NCBI GenBank assembly: GCA_903813345.2
Contig: CAIIXF020000006.1
Location: 29,705,936 to 29,769,935 of the forward strand
Length of the DNA stretch: 64,000 nucleotides
DNA from: Owenia fusiformis
Lineage: Eukaryota > Annelida > Polychaeta > Sabellida > Oweniidae
Direction of reading: 5' to 3'
Shown here: piece after piece, positions 50,101 to 59,832 of the stretch
Layout: each line of letters starts with the position of its first letter
How positions within the stretch are numbered: position 1 is the stretch's first letter
Program-made: the position numbers and the translations under genes
Notes under the pieces: model-generated
The model's input: only the letters and a program-made list of their open reading frames with translations
What the model was told of the DNA's origin: nothing
Databases searched by the model: none

Positions 50101-53100
50101 TTTTGAAATCATGACAGCTGAAGCCAGTCTACTAGCTCAATTCTGCTAGCTATTTTTATCAAAATTCATAAAGATGCAGATAGAACTTGATTCATACATG
50201 TACATACCGAATTAAATATAATTTAAATTAAATAAACCCAATCCAAGAAATATCTACAACATGTTTAAAATGCCCTCTCACTAAATGTCAAGTGTCTTTA
50301 CCAACCAGCGCTGGACTGAATGCTTTCAATTAAAAGAGAAATGACCCATCATATTATGAGAACTCATATACAAGGCATTAACATGCAAAATGTAACCACA
50401 TGGCATTTGTTACAGATGCCCAACTCTGAACACCAACCACTGACCACCTGACACCAAACACTGAACCTGCCCACAAAAAATGTTGGAGACTAAGAACAAC
50501 ATGTCATCACTTAGGGTGGTGACAAAAAAATAGAATCCATGTTCACTTACTCTAAATTACTGAAGTATCCGTGTATGTTTCTCACAGCAGACCCATGTCT
50601 GAAAAACAGAGAAAATCCATTCATTCTGGCTTTATAACTGGTTGGTTTAGATGAGGCCATGTTATTCCACTATTAAATGGCCACACCAACTACAGTATAA
50701 TCTTCCGAATGTATTTAGTTATTTCAATCAAAAAAGGATGGAATTTTAATGTACAGTAAAACCTGTCTAGGTGAACACCTCCCTCTAATGAACACCTGTC
50801 TCTAGTGGACGCCGTCACGCAATCTGCGTATTTGTCACGCATTTGCTGGAAAATTTGAACTCATGCCTGTTTTTTGCATGACAGAATATGTCACGCAAAT
50901 ACGCAATAAGTATTCCTGTAGGAAAACTTTCGAAAAATGATCGCCGATATAGCACAAAACCAAACGCCATACAGATACCGTATATGTCACACATTTTCCT
51001 TGAAATATTTCATACCAAGTCACTCATGTTAGGTGTTCCCAAGTCGACAGGCCTCCCCTCCACACATACTCGACTGACTTCTAGTTCTGTTTAAATTACC
51101 CTGTCTGTATTGAACACCTACCAACACTGACAGTTTTTTCTCAGTAAAAAATGTTCAATATACACAGAATTTAATTACTCTAGTAAATGTGCATTGCAAC
51201 GAAATGGTTCCCTGCTCAGTGCTCTTGCGTATAGTGAATGTCAAATCTTCTCTCGACAAGCATTTTTTGTATAATAAACTAATTGGGCTTAATAGTTATA
51301 TTTGTGTTTTTGCTTAACAATGATCTAGTATAAAAACTATTAAATTACAAACTATTTAGATTGATTTACTGATTTTCGATTTAAGGAATAAAGGCCTTCG
51401 TTTAATTGTATCAAGTGATGGTCAAATATTTGTTCAAAATCATTTTTTAAGTTGCATCTTGAACTTTGCCCAATTGCCCATCCTCCCGCAGTTAAATCCT
51501 CAAATACACAATAAAAAATTGAAAGTGGTTTAAGTATGAGATGCTAGTTTATCTTTAAGTAATTTATGACTTACAAATAACACATTTAAATTCTGCCAGA
51601 TTGAAAACTAATATTTCTGATAGAATATTTCATACTGATCAAGATTTGAAAAAAAATGTAAAAACAAATGTCACAAAATTGAAAACTTACAAATTAGTGA
51701 CCAGTTGTTGCTCCAGCTAATTCCCTTTCAATGATTTTTTCCTTTCAGTTAATGTAACTGAATGATAATGCACATATAGGTTAGGTTAAATAAAAAAATG
51801 TTTCACCATGCATCCGTCTTCTGATTCTAAACTACAAAAATGACTATGTTTGACAATTCATGCTAAGTCAACAAAAATAATTATCTACAATCTTATTCTA
51901 CATTGATTAAATGAAAACAAAAGACAAAAACAAATGTACTCCTTACACTTCTTCCAACCTATTGAAGGAATGATGATAAACATCAGATTAATTTTCTCCA
52001 GCCTGAATTATACATGTGTCTTGTCACGTTAAATTCCATGTGAAGGATTAACACCTGACCTACTCTAATCTGATAAGAACAAAGAAAGCAAAACAAGATT
52101 CTCTCATATTGGCCTATCTGTTCAGTGTTCACTTTAGTTACATAATCATTAAAAGTCCATTTTGCTAAGCAAATAGGTTCTCACCTAGATTTTTTTTCAG
52201 TCTGAGCAACTCTTTTTTCCAATCCTGTCCAAATTACTTGAAGTCAAAATATGCTAATTTGTCATGAATATTTCACTTCCAAGCAAATGTAAATGGATTT
52301 TTAGGAAGGTGTAAGCCTATTTTTAAAATCTCAAGTGGGTACATGTGCTCCATTGCTACAGAGATCACAGGCACATGTTTAAACTAGGGCCCTAGAGAAA
52401 CCCCACGTGTTCAAAGTTGTTTATTTCAGATTTTACATGGACAAAGGTGAAACAAAGACAACAAGTTTGGGCCAAGCAGTTATTTGCATGAAATGCAGGA
52501 CATTAGTAAGACAAATTGAAAACTTTAATTACACATATTCCAAATAAAAAATGTAAATTGGGTTAGAAGACACAGAAAAATGATTTTCAGAAGAAGGAGC
52601 ATAAAAAAGGATTTGGAAAATCATATTGTAGCATTAATATACTGATGAGTTTCAGAAGGGCAGTTTAACACAACCAGTGTTAAAATCTGATTCAATTATC
52701 AATTTGGGTAAGAGATTCTAGGAAGATAAAAAAAGGATTCACTCACAACAACAGAGGTCTTGAACACCTTTTCAGTGGACATGTACAAATATGTGTAACA
52801 CATACAGTAATGCTAATTAATGATTAGCTAAGACAGCAACACGGTGTACATGTATAGGAAATGTAGGGTACATTGTATTAGTACAGTAATAATGTAATAT
52901 TTTTGGCAAATAATATAAGGAATAAAGACCTTTATAAGAAGACCTTGGTGTTAAACAATAAGTGATTCAGTCTCAAATGGATTTGAATTTGTCATGAGTC
53001 ATGAGATTTTTCGGGGGGATACCCAAGATTTATAAAAATTAGATTGAATGAGTCTGATTTGATTTATGTCAAAATCTATCTACAGTGTATCTCTGTTGGT

Positions 53101-53446
53101 ACAAAATTGAGATTTTTTACAATCTCGGGACAAATTTCAAGATCAATCCTAAAATACTCAGGAATTTATTGAGGTATGCTATTTTTTGTCAATTACATGT
53201 ATACCTGCCAAAAACTCATAAAGTAAGTTTACAGACAAAGTATATGAGAGGTCACAGGGCTATACAGTAGTTCTGACGCAATGAACAATACCATTGTTAC
53301 ACTTACTTCAAAACAATTGCGCCAACACCAGGTGTCAAACACCCAGAACCATCCTCGCTCCCCAAGTCAATGCTCCGCCATACATTCTCCTCATGCTGCC
53401 ACAAACACTCAAGAACACAGTTCAGTCTTATCAAAGTTAATGACAT
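28482..53446 (-). CDS. Large DEP-domain protein of unknown family, 27 coding exons, 1,739 aa
   Basis: Exons in transcript order: 53446-53307, 50598-50551, 48580-48520, 48125-48024, 47680-47556, 47265-47073, 46804-46724, 46080-45905, 44874-44769, 44479-44327, 43949-43743, 42573-42413, 42080-41904, 41625-41520, 41225-41076, 40738-39428, 38753-38655, 38378-38235, 37794-37641, 37375-37176, 36900-36715, 36486-36403, 35804-35739, 31081-30998, 30629-30464, 29798-29685, 29107-28482. Every junction is GT-AG and every phase joins; the total is 5,220 nt including the stop. Residues 1-612 are mostly helical with a Cys cluster (CRKCC), 613-1060 are Ser/Thr-rich and probably disordered, 1100-1440 are helical again, a DEP domain lies at about 1455-1528, and a globular end follows. 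The helical bundles faintly recall tethering or MUN-type proteins, a weak guess. DEP domains act at membranes and in G-protein signalling. I do not recognise the orthologue. Confidence 0.82.
29685..30629 (-). CDS. Two exons encoding the DEP domain
   Basis: Exon 30464-30629 encodes SVLEKMKRSLHAIRKCFTGK followed by QLVDWVVNN, the helix-helix-Trp signature of DEP domains. Exon 29685-29798 continues with RHSAMQVGQMMLAQEVLLNV, matching the third helix and the terminal strand. The two are joined in phase 1 (G|GT). DEP domains target proteins to membranes or partners in Wnt, GPCR and mTOR signalling. The intron between them is 665 bp and holds an A-run near 30130-30150. Confidence 0.78.
30646..30802. 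repeat. Dispersed 130-160-bp repeat, copy 1 of 5
   Basis: It begins AAGGCATTAACATACAAAAT and ends TGGTGGTGACATAAAAATCC. The ends are partly inverted (ATGTCACYACC against GGTGGTGACAT in the family), suggesting a short foldback. It starts 16 bp from the acceptor of the DEP exon. Confidence 0.7.
31133..31625. mobile_element. 493-bp MITE with 9-bp target duplication and an internal tRNA-like B box
   Basis: The ends GGCTTTGTATAAAAAACC and its complement are flanked by GTATTCAAA on both sides (31124-31132 and 31626-31634). Inner arms of about 110 bp pair, including AAGGGTTCAATTTTAAAGAT. Between them, on the minus strand, lies GGTTCGATTCC, a perfect tRNA B box, followed by CACTCGGGG like a tRNA 3' half; I see no A box. 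The 9-bp duplication suggests a Mutator-like superfamily. Confidence 0.8.
32707..34545 (+). CDS. TRIM-NHL-type RING/B-box protein, single exon, nested gene (612 aa)
   Basis: This intact frame encodes a TRIM2/3/32-like E3 ubiquitin ligase. The RING finger has all eight ligands (Cys16, Cys19, Cys31, His33, Cys36, Cys39, Cys55, Cys58). A B-box follows at about residues 95-140 (CGTH, CEDDHSLICLQC, HAGH), then a coiled coil (about 140-250, ending in a basic segment), a Ser/Pro-rich linker (about 260-330), and from about 355 a beta-propeller region with NHL-like blades, e.g. ITMDNDDNVIMSDWGNNCIK and VTADKHGNVAIADYQNNRV. Family members ubiquitinate substrates, and some bind RNA through the propeller. 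The gene has no introns and lies wholly inside the 31082-35738 intron of the DEP-domain gene, on the opposite strand. The lack of introns suggests a retrocopy or one of the lineage-specific TRIM expansions common in marine invertebrates. AATAAA motifs occur at about 34652-34672. Confidence 0.9.
   Translation: MAASSLVEKIKDILECKLCFERSKNPRSFPCQHSFCLDCIDKLVKKLAKNNRINCPLCRYVWRIPPNGIHALRSSFLINSLMDVHTGDIDDVNLNCGTHPDQRLGLYCEDDHSLICLQCYAYNHAGHTFTEIDKAAFKYKQDIDSRIKRWEQLSAKLNDALNDLKAKEDQFRNDTEAIITHLNEKRLETETLLRDIFMGWIRGIRGAQKSEIRKKHVERDDLQLAKVVADSMVIQLKNITNDADIVKMGLELKKDERQIPSIAHPTSFGPVPFPSTPVTLTIDPKQDISTEDKIKDNDESSPDKDSTLSEQPQSCVEEQPTAVICTTFSEPILLRSKHLPLQTQYSMLHKFFRLFKSEQILDLAILKNEDIIAIRVDCVEIYSSTFMLKKMIAISKWRVTEIANDELAFTDNTNIVSIYTTDGRHKQDIATPFGMLHGIAGSKDGTLVASAFHTDAILYIDVNTGVMKTKTKLLKQESDNQIEPINDHITMDNDDNVIMSDWGNNCIKVVDMENNTVMEYEGSGDEQLSMPMSVTADKHGNVAIADYQNNRVTLVNKKGDFIRHLLTKDDGLDYPCATVINLQGHLLVGDNTGTIFEVKYLEGDEVMDTNAS
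35475..35612. repeat. Dispersed 130-160-bp repeat, copy 2 of 5
   Basis: Shares TTAACATGCAAATGTCACCA, TTGTTACAGACATCAAACA, and CTTGTGGTGGTGAAATAA with the other copies. It is in the same orientation and inside an intron of the DEP-domain gene. Confidence 0.65.
38817..38905. repeat. Short hairpin, possible MITE
   Basis: CACACCCCGGAATAGCCTGAC and its near complement GTCAGGATATTCCGGTGTG bracket about 45 bp. It lies in the intron to the right of exon 38655-38753. Too short to classify. Confidence 0.45.
39428..40738 (-). CDS. 1.3-kb exon encoding the disordered middle of the DEP-domain protein
   Basis: This exon of 1,311 nt (437 codons, residues 663-1099) is by far the longest of the gene. It is rich in Ser, Asn, Pro and Thr, has acidic patches (DSDSDTIESE) and reads as intrinsically disordered up to about residue 1010. 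It then returns to helix (LLVSGSLLDTIVMFNRMINF) and ends with KSIYEKVLQ. Both edges have clean splice sites. Its length and composition suggest a phosphorylatable linker. Confidence 0.75.
42617..43180. mobile_element. Inverted-repeat element with CCATACCAAATGTC tandem words
   Basis: The ends CCCGGGGGGTTTACTGTGTAC and (inverted) CCCAGGGGGTTCACTGTATAC define a foldback of about 564 bp. The interior is made of loose repeats of CCATACCAAATGTCAAA in one orientation. It lies in the intron between exons 42413-42573 and 43743-43949 and abuts copy 3 of the dispersed repeat. Confidence 0.65.
43181..43332. repeat. Dispersed 130-160-bp repeat, copy 3 of 5
   Basis: Shares CATTAACATGCAAAATATCA, a CACCAACACTGAACCCCATC block and GATGGTGACATAATAAT with the family. 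The open frame 43059-43334 crosses it and the neighbouring element and is not a gene. Confidence 0.65.
44060..44190. repeat. Dispersed 130-160-bp repeat, copy 4 of 5
   Basis: Runs from TGCATTGACATGCAAAATGT to GTGGTGGTGACATAAAAAC with the internal CAACCACCAACCACTGAACA. It is intronic and in the same orientation as the others. Confidence 0.7.
49919..50084. mobile_element. Possible hAT-like MITE, about 165 bp
   Basis: Termini CAGGGGTTTCACTAG and (inverted) CTAGGGTTTCATTAG match at 12 of 15 positions. The interior contains AACAGG and ACAACTGG words. No 8-bp target duplication was found, so the call is tentative. It is intronic in the DEP-domain gene. Confidence 0.45.
50372..50533. repeat. Dispersed 130-160-bp repeat, copy 5 of 5
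   Basis: Runs from AAGGCATTAACATGCAAAAT to GGTGGTGACAAAAAAATAG. It ends 17 bp from the donor of exon 50551-50598 of the DEP-domain gene. Confidence 0.7.
53307..53446 (-). CDS. Probable first coding exon of the DEP-domain gene
   Basis: The ATG at 53446 opens 46 codons starting MSLTLIRLNCVLECLWQHEE and ends in AA|GTAAGTG, phase 2. The frame joins cleanly to the exon at 50551-50598 (acceptor TTTTTCAG|A), giving ...IVLKHGSAVRNIHGYF. The alternative is a start at 50660 (ATGGCC), in frame with the second exon by reading through its acceptor. I favour the 53446 start because the acceptor tract is strong and the phase fits. Confidence 0.65.
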
Positions 53447-53449
53447 TGT

Positions 53450-56400
53450 GTAGAGAAACTGTCAAAGTGGGCCTTAGTCATGTTCAGTTTACTTTAGGGA
53501 CGGTCTGAGTGGTCAACTTTTTCTTGCAAACCTGTATCCAGGATACACACAAGCACATAATATTTATCTCTGGCTTAGATATTATATAATCGTGTTGAAA
53601 TGGTTGATAATTGACAAAATTCAACACACTTGTTTTATCCAAATTATTTAATTTCTTAATTTTTACTTTTGGAGTGTTTAGATGCAATTTATGACCATGT
53701 CAGTCACATATCTACCCTTTCATCGAAGACGACATGGTTGTTCTTACTCTTATCATTCTTCAATCCAAATAAATATGTCCTTTTATCGCTATTTGTGGTG
53801 ATAAACTTAATTTTGTTTATTTTTTGACAAAAATTGTCCGCCATTTTGACCAGTCATATGACCAAGATGTTACTAGAAGTCAAACTTTATAGCTGTACGA
53901 AAATGTAAATTATATAACTTGTTATACGATTTGAACGACATCTTTAAATTCAGTTATAAAATCAATTGTAAATTATGCGGTTATATCAGGTTTTCTCACG
54001 CAGACGCAGTATAATCTTGCTTTGTTCAGTAGATGGGGGTCTAATCCTCCTGGTGCAGTCCAAGTTATCGGAATGCAGCCAGGCCCCCGGGGCATACCCT
54101 CTCACTGTAACCTGTGGGTTCTTTTTAAACGATTGCCTCAGAAGCCTAGAAACATGTATACGTGTATGTAGGCTGAAATGTAACTAATATAAAATCCCAG
54201 TCCGGCAATGTGTGGGGCCCCACGCCCGATCATTACATCATTACATGTATAGGGGTGGGGAAAACTTGACTTTTCATAATTATACTGTACTTTGTCCCAA
54301 GTTTATGATCCAGGCATAGCCTATGTTTATCCAAGTTGTTTTTAATAAGGGGTGTCACAAGGAGGTCGTCTAAATAAGTATAATTCACACATTGAAAGAG
54401 GTACATTTGTTTTTGTTTCTGTAAAAATGTTTTTGCATAATACTACATAAGATTCCATTGTAATTTAGATAGTTACATGTATTTGGTCCACTTCAATCAT
54501 TCAAATCATTCCCGGACCCGATGCCCTAAAATCGTACAATTACATGGAGAACCAGCCACGAGTGGAGCAAGGCAAAAATTCAGACGTTTATCAACTAAAA
54601 ACTAGATATGAAGTATCTAAAGGTAGACATTTGCCTCATTTAGCCTAAGTTGTCTCGCCTGTTTACATTTGCCTCGCCAATTTTTTTATCCTAGCTACGC
54701 CACTGACAGTATTTCACTATAATCACGACTTTGACAAAAATAATGACCACACGGAGCTGAAACGCATTCACCACAAGTACACAATATCATCAGTCTCGTT
54801 GTACTATTGGACCCAACGACAAAATTGTTTTACAAATACAGAATATCATATCATTTTGATTGATATCATTTATTGAGGAGTTGATATCAAATATCAGCAT
54901 AAAAAATCTTACACGCATAACATCAAAAATATCGCTGGCTGTTATTGGCCAGATAACATAATAATCGTAGGATAAATATTAATTAACAATTGACAAGTTT
55001 CTTGCCTACTACGTGGACACTTAAGAGTATTTTCACCTTGTAAATTGCTAGTCGAGTGTTCTTTTTTATTGAATTAACGTCATTTTGAAATTAGAACCCA
55101 TACTTTTACACATCCTTTTGTATTTATTAATGATCTGATAAAACATCTTCCCTCGGGTACCGTATTCATTATTCACTTCAGTTCTTTGACAAGGATGATC
55201 CAATAATAATTACAACACGATGAAATACCAGGAACTGAGAATATTCGAAATATATCGTGACAAGAATCGATATTGAATTGATGCAAATCGATCGATCTCG
55301 TTGCGTAGGTGCTCATCATTCAAGTATGAGTTGATAGGAGATTGAGGGACTGGAGACGAAAATAAGCCAAGATATAGTATATAATAGTACAAAAAGGTCG
55401 AAATAAAAATCGATATTGAATCAATGCGAAATCAGTTGATTTTTGCATAATTCATTATATCTGGACACGTTTGATACCTTCATCTGGGATTATACAAAAA
55501 TAATCCAATGTTGTCGCTACAGTAGCCTACCTGTATAGTTAATGGTGATCAGATCAACGTCCTATTTACCTGACATCAACGTATTTACTTGACATATTCA
55601 ATAGATAATCTATTAATACATTTTTCATTAAGTTAGAGGATATTGAATTCCAAGTGTGGATTTTGCTCTGTGGGGTAGTCACGAAGGCACCGTCACGAAG
55701 ATGAAGAAACCAAAACTTTGGGAAGAGGTGCGTTTATCCGTGCGACGCAAATAGTATGTTGACATTTACCTTTCGTGGATTTTAACGTAATCTGATTATC
55801 GTACAAAGAAACTAAAATGGAATTAGAATATTCCAAAAGAAAATATCTAAATTCAATCCCGAGTACAAACAGGGCTCATGTACCGTGTATTGTAGTATAT
55901 TGTTGAACGTTCGTATCCTCGAGACAAGGAGTCAAGCCCAACACTCAAGAGTTCAAGTTAATAACAATGTTTTGTATTCAACTCTACGACAAATCTTAAC
56001 ACTAGATAATGATAATGTGTAAAGAGAGCCGAAGATGACATTGATATGGCGCTGAAAGTCAACAAGTTTATTTAAGAACAGATTGTTTGTTTGGAGGTTG
56101 TCTAACAGCACTCGAACAATAAACGTAGCAAATCTATTAATCGAATGAACGAAATTGATTGAAAGTTGAAATTGGAAACGTCATGTTATTTTAACCTCTG
56201 AACGCTCGCTGTGATTATTCAATGGTAAGTGTTTTTTTAATTTGTAACATTCACGTAAAGTAAACGTTAAAAGTAAATTGATTCCTACATTAATAGAAGA
56301 AGCATGGAGTGTCAATCTGACAATCTTCCGATTGTTGAATTGTAAATTGTAATGCAATTTATACAGACGGAGAACATTACCAAAATACTGCTTTGTATAT

Positions 56401-59400
56401 TCTTTTTCATCAATGGATTGATTTTTGACTGCATGGTAGTTTGTAAGTCAGTTCATACATGTATCTGCAATCACGTATATTCAGTAATATTTATTATTAT
56501 ATATCCCAGAGAGTGTCCTTGTTTAGTAAATGCATTTGGATACACTTTCCGGAGAGAAATTGACACTCTGATTGATAAGTGGACCTATGATAAAATATTC
56601 AGTGCGAAAGCGACCATTGGTGTCGGACATAGTTTTCACCATGCAGTTTGCAGAAAAGAGGTTTTCATTGTTAACTCAATTAACGGGTTGATATGTTTTT
56701 AGGGGGTTGTTCATGAAATGTTTCTCATTATTCCCTTTAAAAATAATTAATTTTTGCCACTATAATTGATTGTAATTGTTGTTGAATAATTGGGATAACC
56801 AGTATTTGCAATTTGGTAAATCAGTCACATGGTCACTTTACAATATACTATAGGTGTAGTATGATCGATGCCACTGGTACTTCAAAAGTCAAACCCCAAA
56901 TACATGTTGCTAAGCTATCTAACATGAGAGGCTAAACATGTAAATTCTCTACTTTTAGCGTACCTGTTTTTATACAGGTAACCTGATCATTTTCAAACAC
57001 TCCCAACTCATTGAAGAGACACTTGGAATAAAGTACAAAAATAGGAATTCATTTATTAATATACAAGGTGGAACATTTCTTGTTGGTTTCTTTAATGTTT
57101 AAAAACCTCTCTAGGGTGGACATTTAAAGGGGAGAAATAAGTCTGGTATTTTGGATGCAGAACGCTTCTTTTAATTGAGAAAAATATTTTGCGTTGGATA
57201 AAAAACCACAAGATCCCAAGTATATCTTATGGTCCGGCAGATGCACTCAAAATCAATCAATAACGACAACATTACAGTGATAATGAGACGCAAAAGAGCG
57301 AACGACCTGAAGATAATATGAAATAAAACAAATGTGAATTAGATCTGAGATAGGAACATGGGAAACTATATGTAAGCCTTAAGACATATTTACTTTGCTT
57401 TCAATACAGGAAATCTCTGGTAAATTACGTATGATATTATTGAACTATTGTCGAATTAAAAACCAATATCATATTACATGGATTGATAAAGTGCTTAGGC
57501 CTTAATCTCCGACCATGGTTTGTTTTATGTTTGGACAACTTACTGTAAATTGAAAGTAAATCATACACTGGCGGGTCTGGGTTTCTATTTTCATTTTAGA
57601 GTGGTCCAAAATGTGCAAGTCTGGTGCATGGTAAATCACTCAATAAATAAAAATCGATGTGCATTAGCGCGACACTGTGAAGTCTCCATTAAAAGCGAGG
57701 ACCTGAAGATCCACCATTTTTATCTGCCCATCACTACCTATTAATCCTAAGGGGAAACACGTACCTGATACAAAATTATGACCCACTAGGCCACCGTACA
57801 TTAATTTCATTTGCAATCAATATGATTGACGTTCTCATCAGATTAATATCAGCTCATTGACATTAAACCATTGTTTTAGAGTTGGTTTACCGACTCCCAA
57901 TTCTTGTAATTGCCGTTAAATTAAAGCGACAAGTCATGTTATTTGAGACCTCAACGGAGCATATCATTCTAAAAAATCGAAACCTTTGTTTCACTTATAC
58001 TATCAAAGCTGACATTTATTTATGGTTTTCTTTTTATTTCGTGAAATAACTACTCGAGAATGCTTTTGATAAGGAACTAATGTTTCTTGTTTATGAACCC
58101 GTAATGGGCATTATATTACTCAAAATGTGTTCTTAAGGTTTTTATACAGACGGGAAAAAATTAGGTAAATTCATGCAATGCAATCTCAGCCTAGAAACCG
58201 GACTGATGTAAACGCGTAGAGGAATATTCGTAGAAGTACATGCTACCTTGAGGGAAGGATATAGAAAATTTGGAATGAATAAAAATCTCAAAGTAGTACT
58301 ACAGACTACCTTACATTGGCATCAACATCGAGACTCATATGGACGGGTGTCTCTTAATTTCGATTATTCGAAAATATGAACTGTTGAAAGGATAAGGAGT
58401 AGGAACTGGTAGTTTATAAAGTAGATGTTCGTTAGGAATTCACTTGAACTAGTACATGCTTTGCTCTACTTAAAACAATCAAATAACGCGAACCCACTCA
58501 TTTGTGTTAACTGTCGAATTCGATGTTACTGTGAACGTTACTAGGACAATATAGTAATATAATATTACAAATTCAGTTGTGTTTATCATTGGAGGAATTC
58601 ACTTTTTCAAATTAACTGTATTGACAAGCCTGTAACAAGCGGCGTTCATGTTAAGAGGGAAAGTCATGCCTAATCGTAAGGTAAACATAAAGCATGTAGC
58701 ACTGTCGCATTGATAAGAAAGTGTTATTTCGAATTCAATTTTACTTGTTGGCTCAATAGACTTATGGTAATTACATTCTGCAAGATGTTCCGTGATATCG
58801 CAAGGTACTCTGTTTTCTCGAAATATTGCAGAGACAATTTTTGCATTTTACACAGTTGGCTTCCTTTCTCAATTCTTCTTTACAAATCATTGCCTTAATT
58901 TTCGTTGTTTTCCGGTAGAAAACGCAATTGACTCAAATGACGAACATTTTATATTTAGGTAAGCTCAAAGTTTGAACTTACTCCCGATAAATCTTGTACT
59001 ACTTGTCTTCAAATTCTCGAGGGCTAATCTGAAAGGACAACATTTTGCCAAACAACAAAACATTGCCTGATAGAATATTCTTAAATCTAAGCATATTTTG
59101 ATTCGCTTCGTTGTGAACATAAAAACGTTTGTAGTAACGGCGAATTCTGATGTTATAAAACGAATTGGATATCAATAGTTTGAATTAGAATTTTTGTGTT
59201 TAATGGTGAGACTAATTTATTTATCGTTGCTGCATGGATATTTATGGTTATTAGAGTGATAGTGGGTTATGAAAATCAAGGTTATGGTCTACTTGGAAAC
59301 CAATACGATATACACTCAATCGAAATATACGCGACTTGAAAGAAGTGCGGGTTTTACCATCCTCTGGAAGCAAGGCCCCACAGACACCATCCACTCCGGA

Positions 59401-59832
59401 CGAAGGGGCAGCAAGGAACAGAATGGATGCTGTCTGAAGCCCTGCGTTTGAAGAATGGGTTTTCGTTAATCAAACACAGCACAATATGACTTTGACTTGC
59501 TGTGCGAGCACGGACTTACTTGTCTTATTCATGAAATTAAATTGATGTCAATGTTGTATCTTTCAGGAGTCGACGTGACGTTAACAACAATCAGCTTTTG
59601 CTTGTGAAGTTGTGACACGTGTAAACTTACAAAAAACTGATGTGAAACACGTTTTGTGATTCAACAAGAAAATGGACTGGTACATTTGGATTCTTTGCTC
59701 CATCCTAGCTCAACCCTAGTTCCAAACAACGGAATGACAATAAACAATTTTATCCACCATTTATAACAAAGAGACAGCTCAAGACTATAGTAAGATCATA
59801 TATTAAGTTGGATAACCATATCACAAACGAAA
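53450..59832. other. Gene-free stretch between two divergent genes
   Basis: This 6.4-kb stretch lies between the 5' end of the minus-strand DEP-domain gene and the plus-strand coiled-coil gene, so it probably holds both promoters and upstream non-coding exons. I cannot place a TATA box or start site with confidence. A short frame at 55701 (ATGAAGAAACCAAAACTTTG, then GAAGAG|GTGCGT) could be a first coding exon but has no partner I can identify. The 116-codon frame at 56352-56702 is discussed under rejected items. Confidence 0.45.

Noticed and set aside
56352-56702. 116-codon plus-strand frame starting with a hydrophobic segment like a signal peptide
   Set aside because: AT-rich DNA gives hydrophobic frames easily, there is no family motif, and I see no supporting splice sites or neighbouring exons. 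Kept as a possible small orphan but not annotated.
59269-59451. Frame ending RRGSKEQNGCCLKPCV, resembling the start of an insulin-type A chain after a dibasic site
   Set aside because: The stop comes immediately after the third cysteine, no B-chain cysteines precede it and no donor follows convincingly. The local GC rise is mild. Probably chance.
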